A stretch of DNA of 32,876 bases from Egibacter sp. (GTDB lineage: Bacteria; Actinomycetota; Nitriliruptoria; Euzebyales; Egibacteraceae): contig PWFH01000193.1 in the NCBI GenBank assembly GCA_003553795.1, forward strand, positions 1 to 32,876, given 5' to 3'. The position numbers were made by a program, and so were the translations under genes. The notes beneath the pieces are model-generated. The model saw only the letters and a program-made list of their open reading frames with translations, searched no databases and was not told the DNA's origin. Below, in pieces: positions 23,465 to 30,642 of this stretch (its first letter is position 1; the number at the start of each line of letters is the position of its first letter).

Positions 23465-23494
23465 GGTACCCCCATGGGTACCGCGAACAGCCTA
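23465..23494 (-). promoter_or_regulatory. Promoter and CsoR/CstR-like operator of the SLC13 permease
   Basis: GGTACCC-CCAT-GGGTACC (23465-23482) has 7-bp arms and the TACCC-N4-GGGTA core at 23467-23480. On the minus strand TAGGCT (23494-23489) is a good -10 box ending six bases before the operator, so the site would cover the transcription start. The GTG start is about 40 bases downstream. Third member of the set in this window. Confidence 0.65.
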
Positions 23495-23618
23495 GCCGCT
23501 CGCGCGGGCGCGCCCAACCGCGCTCGCGGCGCTCACCGCGGCGGACGATCGGCCCGCCGCGCCATGGCCGCAGGTCACCTCCGCGGATGACCGCTGTCGC
23601 CGGGACGCCGCCGACCTC

Positions 23619-23624
23619 TAGCAT
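23619..23624 (+). promoter_or_regulatory. -10 box of pta-ackA
   Basis: TAGCAT 35 bases before the pta ATG, in the gap shared with the divergent SLC13 gene. No clear -35. Confidence 0.5.
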
Positions 23625-23659
23625 CGGTGGCGGTCGTCCGACGATCGAGGAGCCCGACC

Positions 23660-25750
23660 ATGGCCCGCAGTCTCTACCTCGCCTCGCTCGAGCCCGCCGG
23701 CGGCAAGTCCGTCGTGACGCTCGGCCTCATGGAGCTGCTGTCCCGGCGCCTCGACCGCGTCGGCTACTTCCGCCCCGTCATCCCCGACGCCGACGACCTC
23801 GACCACCGCATCGAGCTCGTGCGTCGGCGCTACCAGCTCGACGTCGCCTACGAGGACTCCTACGCCTACACCGCCCAGGAGGTCGCCGACCTCCAGGCGC
23901 GTGGGCGCTCCGAGGACGTCTTCAAGGGGATCCTCGAGGCCTACCGCCAGCTCGAGCGCGAGCACGACTTCGTGCTCTGCGACGGCACCGACTACACCGG
24001 GGTGGCCTCGGCCCTCGAGTTCGACTTCAACGCCGAGGTCGCCAACCACCTCGCCACGCCCGTCGTCGCCCTCGTCAACGGCTCAGGCAAGGACGGCGGC
24101 GAGATCGTCGACGCCGTACGCCTGGCGCGCGAGTCCCTCGAGAGCCAGGGCTGCACCCTCGCGGTCACCGTCGTCAACCGCGTCGCGCCCGAGGACCGCG
24201 ACGACTGTGCCCGCGCGCTCGTCGAGGACCTGCCCGAGCACGAGCCGATCTACGTGCTGCCCGAGGTCGATCAGCTCGCGATGCCGACCGTCGGCGAGAT
24301 CGTCGACGCGCTCGACGGCAAGCACCTCCAGGGCGAGGTCGAGGACTTCTCCCGCGTGGTGACCGGCTACAAGATCGCCGCGATGACCCTGCCCAACGTC
24401 CTCGACCACATCCACGACGGCGCGCTCATGCTCGTGCCGGGTGACCGCGCCGATGTCATCGTCGGCGCGCTCACGACGTCGCTGTCGTCGAGCTACCCCA
24501 ACCTCTCCGCCCTCGTGCTCACCGGCGGGCTCGACCCCGACCCCCGCGTGCTGCGCCTCGTCGAGGGCCTCGGCGGACCGACGACGACCCCGCTGTTCGC
24601 CGTCGACGAGGACACCTACGCCACCGCCCACGCGGTCGGCGAGGTGCGCGCGGTCATCCGCCCGGAGAACGAGCAGAAGATCGCCACCGCGCTCGGCGTC
24701 TTCGAGGCCCACGTCGACACCGTCGAGCTCGAGGCCCGCATCGAGGTGGCGCGCTCCGAGCGCGTCACGCCGCTGATGTTCGAGTACGAGCTCATCGAGC
24801 GCGCGCGCTCCGAGCGCAAGCGCATCGTCCTGCCCGAGGGCGACGACGACCGCATCCTGCGGGCGGCCAACCTCCTGCTGCGGCGCAACGTCTGCGACCT
24901 CGTCCTGCTCGGCGACGCCGAGGAGGTGCGCGCACGCGCCGCAGCGCTGCGCCTCGACCTCGGCGACACCACGATCGTCGACCCGGTGACCTCGCAGGAC
25001 CGCGAGCGCTTCATCGAGCGCTACCTCGAGCTGCGCGCCCACAAGGGCATCAGCCGTGACCTCGCCGAGGAGGTCATGGCCGATGTGAGCTACTTCGGCA
25101 CAATGATGGTCAAGGAGGGCGTCGTCGACGGGATGGTGTCCGGCGCGGCCCATTCCACGGGCCACACGATCCGCCCGGCCTTCGAGTTCATCCGCACGAA
25201 GCCCGACGTCTCGATCGTCTCGAGCGTCTTCTTCATGGCGCTGCCCGACCGCGTCCTCGTCTACGGCGACTGCGCGGTCAACCCCAACCCCGACGCCGGC
25301 CAGCTCGCCGACATCGCGCTGTCGAGCGCGGAGACGGCCGCGTCCTTCGGCGTCGACCCGCGCGTGGCGATGCTGTCGTACTCCACGGGCGAGTCGGGTC
25401 AGGGCGCCGACGTCGAGAAGGTCCGCGAGGCCACCGCCCTGGCCCGCGAGCGCCGTCCCGAGCTCATGATCGACGGGCCGATCCAGTACGACGCCGCCGT
25501 CGACGTCAGCGTCGCGGCGACGAAGATGCCGGGCAGCGACGTGGCCGGGCACGCGACGGTCTTCATCTTCCCCGACCTCAACACCGGCAACAACACCTAC
25601 AAGGCCGTCCAGCGCTCCGCGGGAGCGGTGGCGATCGGACCGGTGCTCCAGGGACTCAACAAGCCCGTCAACGACCTCTCCCGCGGCTGCACCGTCAACG
25701 ACATCGTCAACACCGTGGCGATCACCGCGGTCCAGGCACAGGAGGCATGA
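23660..25750 (+). CDS. pta: Phosphate acetyltransferase, long form
   Basis: A 696-residue phosphotransacetylase of the long type, which interconverts acetyl-CoA plus phosphate and acetyl phosphate plus CoA. Domains: an N-terminal BioD/P-loop-like part (residues 1-210, with SLEPAGGKSVVTLGLMELL), a DRTGG domain (about 215-325) and the catalytic PTA domain (about 375-690, with LPEGDDDRILRAA, DGMVSGAAHSTGHTIRPA, LSYSTGESGQGADVEKV and FPDLNTGNNTYKAVQR). The ATG at 23660 has GAGGAG upstream and begins the expected N-terminus. Its stop overlaps the ackA start (ATGA), so the two are translationally coupled. Confidence 0.97.
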   Translation: MARSLYLASLEPAGGKSVVTLGLMELLSRRLDRVGYFRPVIPDADDLDHRIELVRRRYQLDVAYEDSYAYTAQEVADLQARGRSEDVFKGILEAYRQLEREHDFVLCDGTDYTGVASALEFDFNAEVANHLATPVVALVNGSGKDGGEIVDAVRLARESLESQGCTLAVTVVNRVAPEDRDDCARALVEDLPEHEPIYVLPEVDQLAMPTVGEIVDALDGKHLQGEVEDFSRVVTGYKIAAMTLPNVLDHIHDGALMLVPGDRADVIVGALTTSLSSSYPNLSALVLTGGLDPDPRVLRLVEGLGGPTTTPLFAVDEDTYATAHAVGEVRAVIRPENEQKIATALGVFEAHVDTVELEARIEVARSERVTPLMFEYELIERARSERKRIVLPEGDDDRILRAANLLLRRNVCDLVLLGDAEEVRARAAALRLDLGDTTIVDPVTSQDRERFIERYLELRAHKGISRDLAEEVMADVSYFGTMMVKEGVVDGMVSGAAHSTGHTIRPAFEFIRTKPDVSIVSSVFFMALPDRVLVYGDCAVNPNPDAGQLADIALSSAETAASFGVDPRVAMLSYSTGESGQGADVEKVREATALARERRPELMIDGPIQYDAAVDVSVAATKMPGSDVAGHATVFIFPDLNTGNNTYKAVQRSAGAVAIGPVLQGLNKPVNDLSRGCTVNDIVNTVAITAVQAQEA

Positions 25751-26952
25751 GCGTGGAGGTCCTCGTCCTCAACTCCGGCAGCTCGTCGCTCAAGCACCAG
25801 CTCTTCGACATGACCGACGGGCGGGTGCTCGCCTCCGGACTCGTCGAGCGCATCGGCGAGGCCGAGAGCCGGGTCGTGTCGCGCACCCCCGGCGCCGACG
25901 GCGCGCTCGTCGAGCACACCGAGACCGTCGCGGTCGCCGACCACGGCGCGGCGCTCGAGCGCATCGTCGCCGCGCTCGCCGACGCGGGCCTCGGGCGCGA
26001 CCTCGCGGGCATCGGCCACCGCGTCGTCCACGGCGGCGAGCGCTTCGTCGCCCCGACGCTCATCGACGCCGACGTCATCGCCGGCATCCGCGACCAGGTG
26101 CCCCTCGCGCCGCTGCACAACCCCGCGAACCTCGCGGGCATCGAGGACGCGCTGGCGCTGCGTCCCGACGTGCCCCAGGTCGCGGTCTTCGACACCGCGT
26201 TCCACCGCACGCTGCCCGAGCACGCCTACCGTTACGCGATCCCGACGACGTACTACGAGGAGCACGGCGTCCGCCGCTACGGCTTCCACGGCACGAGCCA
26301 CGCGTTCGTCGCCAAGCGCGCCGCGGACCACCTCGGGCGCGACCTCGACACGACGAACCTCATCACCGCCCACCTCGGCAACGGGGCGAGCATCACCGCG
26401 ATCGAGGCCGGCCGCAGCGTCGACACCTCGATGGGCCTCACCCCGCTGGAGGGCCTCGTCATGGGCACCCGCTCGGGCGACCTCGACCCCGCGGTGATCT
26501 TCCATCTCGAGCGCGTCGCGGGCCTCGACTCCGACGCCGTCGACACGGTGCTCAACAAGCAGTCGGGCCTCAAGGGCCTCTGCGGCGACAACGACCTGCG
26601 CACCGTCGAGGAGCGGGCGGCCGCCGGTGACGCCGAGGCCACGCTCGCCCTCGAGCTCTACGCCTACCGCATCCGCAAGTACGTGGGCGCCTACACCGCG
26701 GTGCTCGGCCGCGTCGACGCGCTCGTGTTCACCGCGGGGGTGGGCGAGAACTCCCCCGTCGTGCGCGGCATGGTCGTCGACGGGCTCACGGGGCTCGGCT
26801 ACGGCCTCGACGCCACGGTGAACGACCAGCGCGCCGAGGGGCGCCTGCTCGACGTCACCGGTGCGGGGGCCGCGGTGCGCACCCTCGTCGTGCCCACCGA
26901 CGAGGAGCTCGAGATCGCCGAGCAGACCCTCGCCTGCGTGCAGCAGGGCTGA
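25747..26952 (+). CDS. ackA: Acetate kinase
   Basis: A complete 401-residue acetate kinase, which makes ATP and acetate from acetyl phosphate and ADP, or runs in reverse for acetate use. Seen: NSGSSSLKHQLFDM (residues 8-21), IGHRVVHGGERF, FDTAFHRTLP, RYGFHGTSHAFV, HLGNGASI, DTSMGLTPLEGLVMGTRSGDLDP and FTAGVGENS, all ASKHA-fold signature pieces. The start codon overlaps the pta stop by four bases, and AGGAGG lies just upstream within pta. With pta it forms the complete acetate overflow/activation pathway. Confidence 0.97.
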   Translation: MSVEVLVLNSGSSSLKHQLFDMTDGRVLASGLVERIGEAESRVVSRTPGADGALVEHTETVAVADHGAALERIVAALADAGLGRDLAGIGHRVVHGGERFVAPTLIDADVIAGIRDQVPLAPLHNPANLAGIEDALALRPDVPQVAVFDTAFHRTLPEHAYRYAIPTTYYEEHGVRRYGFHGTSHAFVAKRAADHLGRDLDTTNLITAHLGNGASITAIEAGRSVDTSMGLTPLEGLVMGTRSGDLDPAVIFHLERVAGLDSDAVDTVLNKQSGLKGLCGDNDLRTVEERAAAGDAEATLALELYAYRIRKYVGAYTAVLGRVDALVFTAGVGENSPVVRGMVVDGLTGLGYGLDATVNDQRAEGRLLDVTGAGAAVRTLVVPTDEELEIAEQTLACVQQG

Positions 26953-26974
26953 TCCCCCGGCGCGCACCCGGGGA
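26953..26974 (+). terminator. Possible hairpin terminator after ackA
   Basis: CCCCGG (26955-26960) pairs with CCGGGG (26968-26973) across a seven-base loop just after the ackA stop. There is no T-tract, so this is a weak call. Confidence 0.35.
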
Positions 26975-27005
26975 CCGGCCCCGTGCAGACGCTCCCACGG
27001 TCGGT

Positions 27006-27040
27006 TAGAGTGATGGGCACAGACACCCGGTCGGGGTGTC
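27006..27040 (+). promoter_or_regulatory. csp promoter and leader hairpin
   Basis: TAGAGT (27006-27011) is a clear -10 box. The predicted RNA then begins almost directly with a stem-loop, GACACCC (27022-27028) / GGGTGTC (27034-27040) with a five-base loop. The leader to the csp start is about 75 bases, and unlike its surroundings is fairly AT-rich. Long structured leaders are common for cold shock genes, where they control mRNA stability or translation. Confidence 0.55.
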
Positions 27041-27095
27041 AGGTTTCAGTATGAGGAGCTACCCGGCCGGTCGTGTCAATGCGAGAGGAACTGCA

Positions 27096-27299
27096 ATGCC
27101 TGAGGGAACCGTGAAGTGGTTCAACGCCGACAAGGGGTATGGGTTCATCACCCCGGAGGGCGGCGGAGACGACCTCTTCGTACACTTCTCTGCGATCCAG
27201 ATGACCGGCTACAAGAGCCTCGATGAGGGGCAGCGCGTCTCCTACACCGAGACGCAGGGTCAGAAGGGACCGCAGGCAAGCGACGTCACGCCGGTCTAA
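27096..27299 (+). CDS. csp: Cold shock protein (CspA family)
   Basis: A 67-residue single cold shock domain that binds single-stranded RNA and DNA. Both RNA-binding motifs are intact: KGYGFI (residues about 14-19) and DLFVHF (27-32), with the family start [10 protein letters not shown] and the end [10 protein letters not shown]. The ATG at 27096 follows GAGAGGAA; an in-frame ATG at 27051 would add 15 residues but lacks a good ribosome site and is not part of the family. Codon use is less GC-biased than that of the neighbours, as expected for a highly expressed gene. It stands alone, with its own promoter and terminator. Confidence 0.97.
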   Translation: MPEGTVKWFNADKGYGFITPEGGGDDLFVHFSAIQMTGYKSLDEGQRVSYTETQGQKGPQASDVTPV

Positions 27300-27305
27300 C
27301 GGCGC

Positions 27306-27346
27306 GCACCGGCACCGCCGGTGCATCACGATCTCTCGGGCGTGAT
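27306..27346 (+). other. Two tandem hairpins in the csp 3' region
   Basis: GCACCGGC (27306-27313) / GCCGGTGC (27317-27324) gives a perfect 8-bp stem with a three-base loop. Directly after it ATCACG (27325-27330) / CGTGAT (27341-27346) forms a second stem. With the terminator at 27369 they make a three-hairpin 3' end that may protect the csp mRNA or form a separate small RNA. Confidence 0.5.
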
Positions 27347-27368
27347 TGCGACCGTAAGAGATCCTCGG

Positions 27369-27396
27369 AGCCCCGCCCCTCGGCGGGGCTTCGTCA
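27369..27396 (+). terminator. Intrinsic terminator of csp
   Basis: AGCCCCGCC (27369-27377), loop CCTC, GGCGGGGCT (27382-27390), then TCGTCAT. A perfect 9-bp stem with a four-base loop, the best terminator in the window. Confidence 0.75.
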
Positions 27397-27520
27397 TGTC
27401 CGGCCCTCGTCAAGCCGAGCCCTCGTCGGCGCCCGGCCCTCGACGGGGGCTTCGTCATGGCGGGCCCTCGTCGGCGTCCGGCCCCCATCGGCGTCCGGCC
27501 CTCGTCGGCGCCTCATCGGG
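27397..27520. repeat. Imperfect 17-bp tandem repeats
   Basis: Units like CGTCCGGCCCTCGTCGG recur; the two clearest are 27475-27491 and 27492-27508. GGGGCTTCGTCATG occurs twice (27385 and 27446), so the tail of the csp terminator is part of the repeated material. Confidence 0.65.
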
Positions 27521-27714
27521 CCACCGGGTCCGTCGACCGGCGCGTCCGGCGCCTCGCTCCTCCTCCGGCGGGGGGACCATCCAGCCCTGCTCGGGGGACG
27601 TTGGACCCCCTGTGAGAGCGCCGGCTGGACTCTTGCGCACACCGCCGTCATGCGCATCCTAGGGGCGCAGGGCGTAGCCCGGCGTGCCGTCCCGGGGTGA
27701 GGAGGAGCCCGATC

Positions 27715-28215
27715 ATGACCGCACCGACGGTCTTCGTGGTGTACGCGAGCCGCTCCGGTGGGACCGCGGGCATCGCCGAGCAGATCGCCCAGCACCTCGA
27801 GGAGGCCGGGGCCACGGTCGTGCTGAGCAACGCCGAGAGCGCGCTGCCACCCGACCGCGCCGACGCCGTCGTGCTCGGCTCGTCGGTCTACATGGGCCGC
27901 TGGGACGGCGACGCGCGCCGGTGGGCGAAGAACAACCGCGACGCTCTCCACGAACTGCCGGTCTGGCTGTTCTCCAGCGGCCCCCTCGACGAGACCGCGA
28001 CGAAGGGCGAGGCCGAGGCCCCACCGGGCGGGGAGCGCATCGCGAGCCTGGTCGAGGCCAAGGAGCACATGGTCTTCGGTGGGCGCCTCACCGAGGACTC
28101 CGGGGGCTTCGTCGCGCGCAAGCTCATCGAGCAGGGACGCTCCGGTGACTACCGCGATCCCGGGCAGATCCGCGAGTGGGCGGGCAAGATCGCCGCAGAG
28201 CTGGGCCTGACCTGA
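27715..28215 (+). CDS. Flavodoxin-domain protein (HemG-like)
   Basis: A 166-residue FMN-binding flavodoxin-fold protein. The FMN phosphate loop is near the start (YASRSGGTAGIAEQIAQHL, residues 10-28), followed by DAVVLGSSVYMGRW and LPVWLFSSGPL, the pattern of the protoporphyrinogen oxidase HemG/flavodoxin_5 group. Such proteins act in heme synthesis or as general electron carriers. No heme genes are near, so the substrate is unassigned. The ATG at 27715 has GAGGAGG upstream. It stands alone between non-coding repeats. Confidence 0.85.
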   Translation: MTAPTVFVVYASRSGGTAGIAEQIAQHLEEAGATVVLSNAESALPPDRADAVVLGSSVYMGRWDGDARRWAKNNRDALHELPVWLFSSGPLDETATKGEAEAPPGGERIASLVEAKEHMVFGGRLTEDSGGFVARKLIEQGRSGDYRDPGQIREWAGKIAAELGLT

Positions 28216-28250
28216 CCGACCGCGCGTGACGGACGGCATGGGGGCGGGCA

Positions 28251-28330
28251 CCGCGCGGGTCGGCCGGCGAGCACGCCCGCAACGCCCCGCGCGGGTCGGC
28301 CGACGAGCATCCCCGCAACGCCCCGCGCGG
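28251..28330. repeat. 36-bp tandem repeat, 2.2 copies
   Basis: Copies at 28251-28286 and 28287-28322 differ at three of 36 positions; a third begins at 28323 and stops after eight bases. Each unit holds CCGCGCGGGTCGGCC and CCCGCAACGCC. It is not a CRISPR because copies are adjacent with no spacers. It lies between the flavodoxin-like gene and the promoter of the glycine-zipper gene. Confidence 0.8.
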
Positions 28331-28368
28331 TCCTGTGGACAGCCGGTCTCGCGCCATGGCTGCTGCCC

Positions 28369-28374
28369 TAGCGT
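28369..28374 (+). promoter_or_regulatory. -10 box giving a leaderless mRNA
   Basis: TAGCGT ends six bases before the ATG at 28381. A transcript starting about seven bases after the box would begin at the start codon itself. There is no ribosome site before this ATG, which agrees with leaderless translation, common in actinobacteria. Confidence 0.55.
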
Positions 28375-28380
28375 GCGGCC

Positions 28381-29295
28381 ATGGCCTCTGCTCGCACGGT
28401 ACGCGCCGAGCCGGCGCGACTCGACCGCGTCGCCGCCGACTGTGCGCTGCCGCTCGCGCGCCTGCGCACCGCCGTGGAGGGCTACCGCGGCGACCTCGCC
28501 GGCTACCGCGCCGGCGACCCCTGCCTGGCCCCGCCGCCGGACCGCGGGGCCGACCTCGAGGAGGCGGCGGCAGGGCTCGAGCGCAGCGTCACGGGGCTCG
28601 TCGAGGCCGCCGAGGCGTTTGCCCGCGCCGAGTCGGGTCTGCCGCCCGCGGGCGCCGGACCCCCGGGCGGAGCCGCCGAGCGGGTCGTCGCAGGAGCCGA
28701 GCTGGGGGTGGGAGGACTCGACGTCGCGAGCCAACTGACCGCTGCGCGGCTCACCGAGGATCATGCCGGACCGACCTGGCGCCGCCGCGACGGCATGGCC
28801 ACCAGCGACCACGGCCGACGCAGCGCCGCCGCCGCGAGCCGCGCCCTGCCCTGGGCGGCGCGGGCAACCGGCACCGGCACCCTGCTCCTGCCCGGCATCG
28901 AGCAGGCCGCACGGGACGCCCAGGACCCGACGCTGAGCGGCGGCGTGCGGACCGCGCGCGCCGGCGCGGCGGTCACCCTCGAGGGCGGGCTCGGCCTCGC
29001 CGGCGGCGCGGCAGGCGCGAAGCTCGGGGTGGCCGGCACGGCGAAGGCCGGCGCGGCGCTCGGCTCGGTCGTGCCCGGTCTCGGCACCGTCGTCGGCGGC
29101 ATCGTCGGCGCAGCGCTCGGCGGCATCGCGCTCGGCGCGGCCGGCCGCAGGCTGCGGGAGTCCGGCAGCGGCCTCGTCGACGCGACTGGCCGGCGGCTCG
29201 AACGGGCGTCGCCGCCGCGGGGCTCGGCGTCGGTCCGCCGGGACGACGAGGCGGCGCCGGCGCGGGCCCGCCGGCGCGGGGGCCGGCGGGGCTGA
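28381..29295 (+). CDS. Ala/Gly-rich protein with helical N-terminus and glycine zipper
   Basis: A 304-residue protein of unknown function. Residues 1-90 are helical and resemble, in length and pattern only, WXG100/ESX-type secreted helical hairpins (RLDRVAADCALPLARLRTAVEGY, LEEAAAGLERSVTGLVEAAEAFARAESGL). The middle (about 155-260) is nearly all Ala, Gly, Val and Leu, ending in a strong glycine zipper (GSVVPGLGTVVGGIVGAALGG) able to enter a membrane. The last 40 residues are Arg-rich. Similar zippers are seen in secreted effector and polymorphic-toxin proteins, but no toxin domain or secretion gene is visible, so this is only a hint. It appears to be translated from a leaderless mRNA. Confidence 0.65.
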   Translation: MASARTVRAEPARLDRVAADCALPLARLRTAVEGYRGDLAGYRAGDPCLAPPPDRGADLEEAAAGLERSVTGLVEAAEAFARAESGLPPAGAGPPGGAAERVVAGAELGVGGLDVASQLTAARLTEDHAGPTWRRRDGMATSDHGRRSAAAASRALPWAARATGTGTLLLPGIEQAARDAQDPTLSGGVRTARAGAAVTLEGGLGLAGGAAGAKLGVAGTAKAGAALGSVVPGLGTVVGGIVGAALGGIALGAAGRRLRESGSGLVDATGRRLERASPPRGSASVRRDDEAAPARARRRGGRRG

Positions 29296-29301
29296 GCGCC
29301 C

Positions 29302-30642
29302 TCAGGCGTCCTCGTCGGGCAGGTGCCACGTCGTGGCGTCACGCCCATCGCGGATCTCGACGCCGAGCGCGGTGAGCCGGTCGCGCAACCGGTCGGCCTC
29401 GTCGTAGCGACCGGCGGCGCGCGCCTCGGTGCGCACGGCGAGGAGGAGCTCGAGGTAGGGGCCGAGGACCTCGCGCGGATCGCGGGCCCCCTCGCGGGCG
29501 AGCTCACCGAGTTCGACGACCATCGCCCGCAAGGCCCGGCGGGCGCGGTCGGCGTCGTCGCTCTCGAGCATGTCGGTGGCCCAGGCGGCGATGGCCCCTT
29601 CGAGCTCGAGGATCGCGGTGACGCAGCCGTCGACCTCCGACGCGGCGAGCGCCCGGTCGAACGCCGCCCGGGCTGCCTCGGCCTCCGCGCGCAACGACAG
29701 CTGCGCCGCCGGACCAGCGTCGGGCTCGTGCCCGCTCCCCGCCCGGTCGTCTCGCACCTCATCCTGCGCGTCGGGCACGTCCGGCGCCGGCTCGGGCGCG
29801 GGACCGGCCCGGCGGCGCGCTGCCGCGAGCGCCGGCCCTGCCGCCCCGTCGTCGCGGCCGGCGAGCAGCGCCGCGAGGTCGTCGACGCCGACCTCCTGCC
29901 CGGCGGCGAAGGCATGTTGGAGGCCCCGGCGCCGGGCGGTGACGGTCCCGGCGCCGCGCACCCGCGCGACGCCGGCGTCGAGGTCAATGACCAGGGCGGT
30001 GTGCTCGTCGACGCCGAGCACGCCGATCTCGTCTGGCAGGGTCGACTCGAGGCGGGTCAGCCGCGTCTCCCCGAGGTAGCAGTAGCGGGTGTCGTGGGTG
30101 CCGCCCTCGGCGTTGTCGAAGTGCGGGACGACCGCAGCGCGGATGCCGGTGAGGGGGCCGAGGAGGTCGAGACCCTCGACCCATGCCGGCTCGAGCCCGG
30201 CCTTGTAGATCTCGTAGACCGGCACGGCGTGGGTGCCGACGGTGACCGCTGCGGCGCTGCCGGCGACGACCGCGCCGCCGCGCTCGGCGACCGCGGCGAG
30301 CGCGTCGGGCACCGGCGTGCCGAGCCATTGGCGCAGGGCGTAGGTCGGACTGCCGGGCCCCGCGAAGGCCCAGCGCGCCCGCTCGAGCAGGGCGAGGGCG
30401 GCCTCCCGCTCGGCGACGGGCGCGTCGGCCCGGCGCCACCGGGCGACCTCGAGCTCGCGACCCACGGTCTGGGAGAAGTACGCGCGGGTGCGGGCGGTGA
30501 GGTCGTCGACGTTCATCTGGAAGGCGAAGGGGGTGTCGAGCAGCGCCGCCGGGCCGGGGCCGACGGCCTCGAAGACCTCCCGGTGGGTGCGCACCATCGG
30601 CGGGGCGGTCTCCCCCGAGCCCATGATGACGAACAGGCTCAC
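29302..30642 (-). CDS. S51 peptidase-like domain fused to a CysRS C-terminal-like domain
   Basis: A 446-residue two-domain protein. Residues 1-265 resemble peptidase S51/class I glutamine amidotransferase-like proteins: MGSGETAPPMVRTHRE at the start and a nucleophile elbow VVAGSAAAVTVG with Ser129. After a disordered Ala/Pro/Asp linker (266-320), residues 321-446 look like the C-terminal part of cysteinyl-tRNA synthetase: a helical DALR-like bundle, then ELLLAVRTEARAAGRYDEADRLRDRLTALGVEIRDGRDATTW. No synthetase catalytic domain is present, so it cannot charge tRNA alone. The GTG at 30642 overlaps the upstream hydrolase stop by four bases (GTGA) and has GAGGAG before it, so the two genes form an operon. 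Function unknown. Confidence 0.8.
   Translation of the reverse strand: MSLFVIMGSGETAPPMVRTHREVFEAVGPGPAALLDTPFAFQMNVDDLTARTRAYFSQTVGRELEVARWRRADAPVAEREAALALLERARWAFAGPGSPTYALRQWLGTPVPDALAAVAERGGAVVAGSAAAVTVGTHAVPVYEIYKAGLEPAWVEGLDLLGPLTGIRAAVVPHFDNAEGGTHDTRYCYLGETRLTRLESTLPDEIGVLGVDEHTALVIDLDAGVARVRGAGTVTARRRGLQHAFAAGQEVGVDDLAALLAGRDDGAAGPALAAARRRAGPAPEPAPDVPDAQDEVRDDRAGSGHEPDAGPAAQLSLRAEAEAARAAFDRALAASEVDGCVTAILELEGAIAAWATDMLESDDADRARRALRAMVVELGELAREGARDPREVLGPYLELLLAVRTEARAAGRYDEADRLRDRLTALGVEIRDGRDATTWHLPDEDA

Larger units (their letters stand above)
27300..27714. other. Non-coding gap with hairpins and tandem repeats
   Basis: About 415 bases between csp and the flavodoxin-like gene. It holds three hairpins (27306-27390), tandem 17-base repeats (about 27397-27520), and a further GGGGG/CCCCC hairpin (27593-27610). 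I see no convincing gene. The promoter of the next gene was not found. Confidence 0.55.

Noticed and set aside
21744-23495. Long plus-strand open frame opposite the SLC13 gene
   Set aside because: Composition (Arg, Gly, Asp, Glu) is that of an antisense shadow, and the minus strand encodes a well-formed permease.
27013-27054. Thirteen-codon upstream ORF in the csp leader
   Set aside because: Its ATG lies only two bases after the -10 box, upstream of the expected transcription start.
28251-28330. CRISPR array
   Set aside because: The 36-base copies are directly adjacent with no spacers and there are no cas genes.
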